Source of the DNA: Acanthochromis polyacanthus
Taxonomy: Eukaryota > Chordata > Actinopteri > Pomacentridae
Assembly: GCF_021347895.1 (NCBI RefSeq)
Contig: NC_067132.1
Span: 25,885,757 to 25,949,756, forward strand
Direction: 5' to 3'
Length of the DNA: 64,000 nucleotides
Below the pieces are notes generated by a model. That model did no database searches. It was not told the origin of the DNA and worked only from the letters and a program-made list of their open reading frames with translations. Below, in pieces: positions 63,906-64,000 of the stretch. How positions within the stretch are numbered: the first letter of the stretch is position 1; the number at the start of each line of letters is the position of its first letter. A program made the translations under genes and the position numbers.

Positions 63906-64000
63906 TTCTTCTTTCAACAAACTGATTTAGTAGCAAAGTGACACCAGTTTATTTCACCAGTTTCGTTGGGAATTCCTGTTCATCATCGTTTAGTTAGAAA

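Overview
This is a vertebrate nuclear genomic window, and the repeat content points to a ray-finned (teleost) fish. It has multi-exon genes with GT-AG introns, many Tc1/mariner, hAT-like and LINE/SINE-type relics familiar from teleost genomes, and long microsatellites. The species cannot be named from the sequence. Two protein-coding genes lie head to tail on the + strand, and a small, apparently broken third gene lies on the - strand.

Region 1 (1 to about 17.8 kb) holds the 3' half of sh3kbp1 (CIN85). Twelve coding exons run from the linker before the third SH3 domain, through the third SH3 domain and the proline/serine-rich linker, to the C-terminal coiled coil. The stop codon is at 14324-14326 and is followed by a long 3'UTR with a C25 tract, a (TG)n run and a probable polyadenylation signal near 17773. 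The 5' exons, including SH3-A and SH3-B, lie upstream of the window.

Region 2 (about 20.9 to 50.1 kb) holds what appears to be a complete map3k15 (ASK3) gene. I could assemble 29 coding exons with every splice phase consistent, giving 1332 codons plus stop. They encode an N-terminal region typical of ASK kinases, a helical/TPR-like central region, a PH-like segment, a complete Ser/Thr kinase domain, a C-terminal region and a SAM-like domain. The polyadenylation signal is at 50057. The order sh3kbp1 then map3k15 in one direction matches the human X-chromosome neighbourhood, where PDHA1 comes next; no PDHA1 exon is seen here.

Region 3 (about 50.1 to 64 kb) is mostly repeats. On the - strand at 58122-55157 are three exon-like blocks of a CC chemokine most like the CCL27/CCL28 group: a signal-peptide exon, a CC-motif exon and an ICVDP exon. 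A one-base frame mismatch between exons 1 and 2 and an in-frame TAA just before the fourth cysteine suggest a pseudogene or a recently broken allele. The last 3 kb are dominated by a degenerate minisatellite built on TTTTGTGTCTCTTTGTGG-type units.

The mobile elements are well preserved in places. There is a 571-bp hAT-type element with an 8-bp target duplication, and two copies of a TIR element with 9-bp target duplications. One copy of the latter carries an open fragment with the P-loop of a RecQ-like helicase and is nested in a Tc1 relic. There are also three Tc1/mariner transposase relics and five copies of a Tc1-derived MITE. Functionally, CIN85 is an endocytic and signalling adaptor and ASK3 is a stress- and osmosensing MAP3K; nothing in the sequence shows that they are co-regulated.
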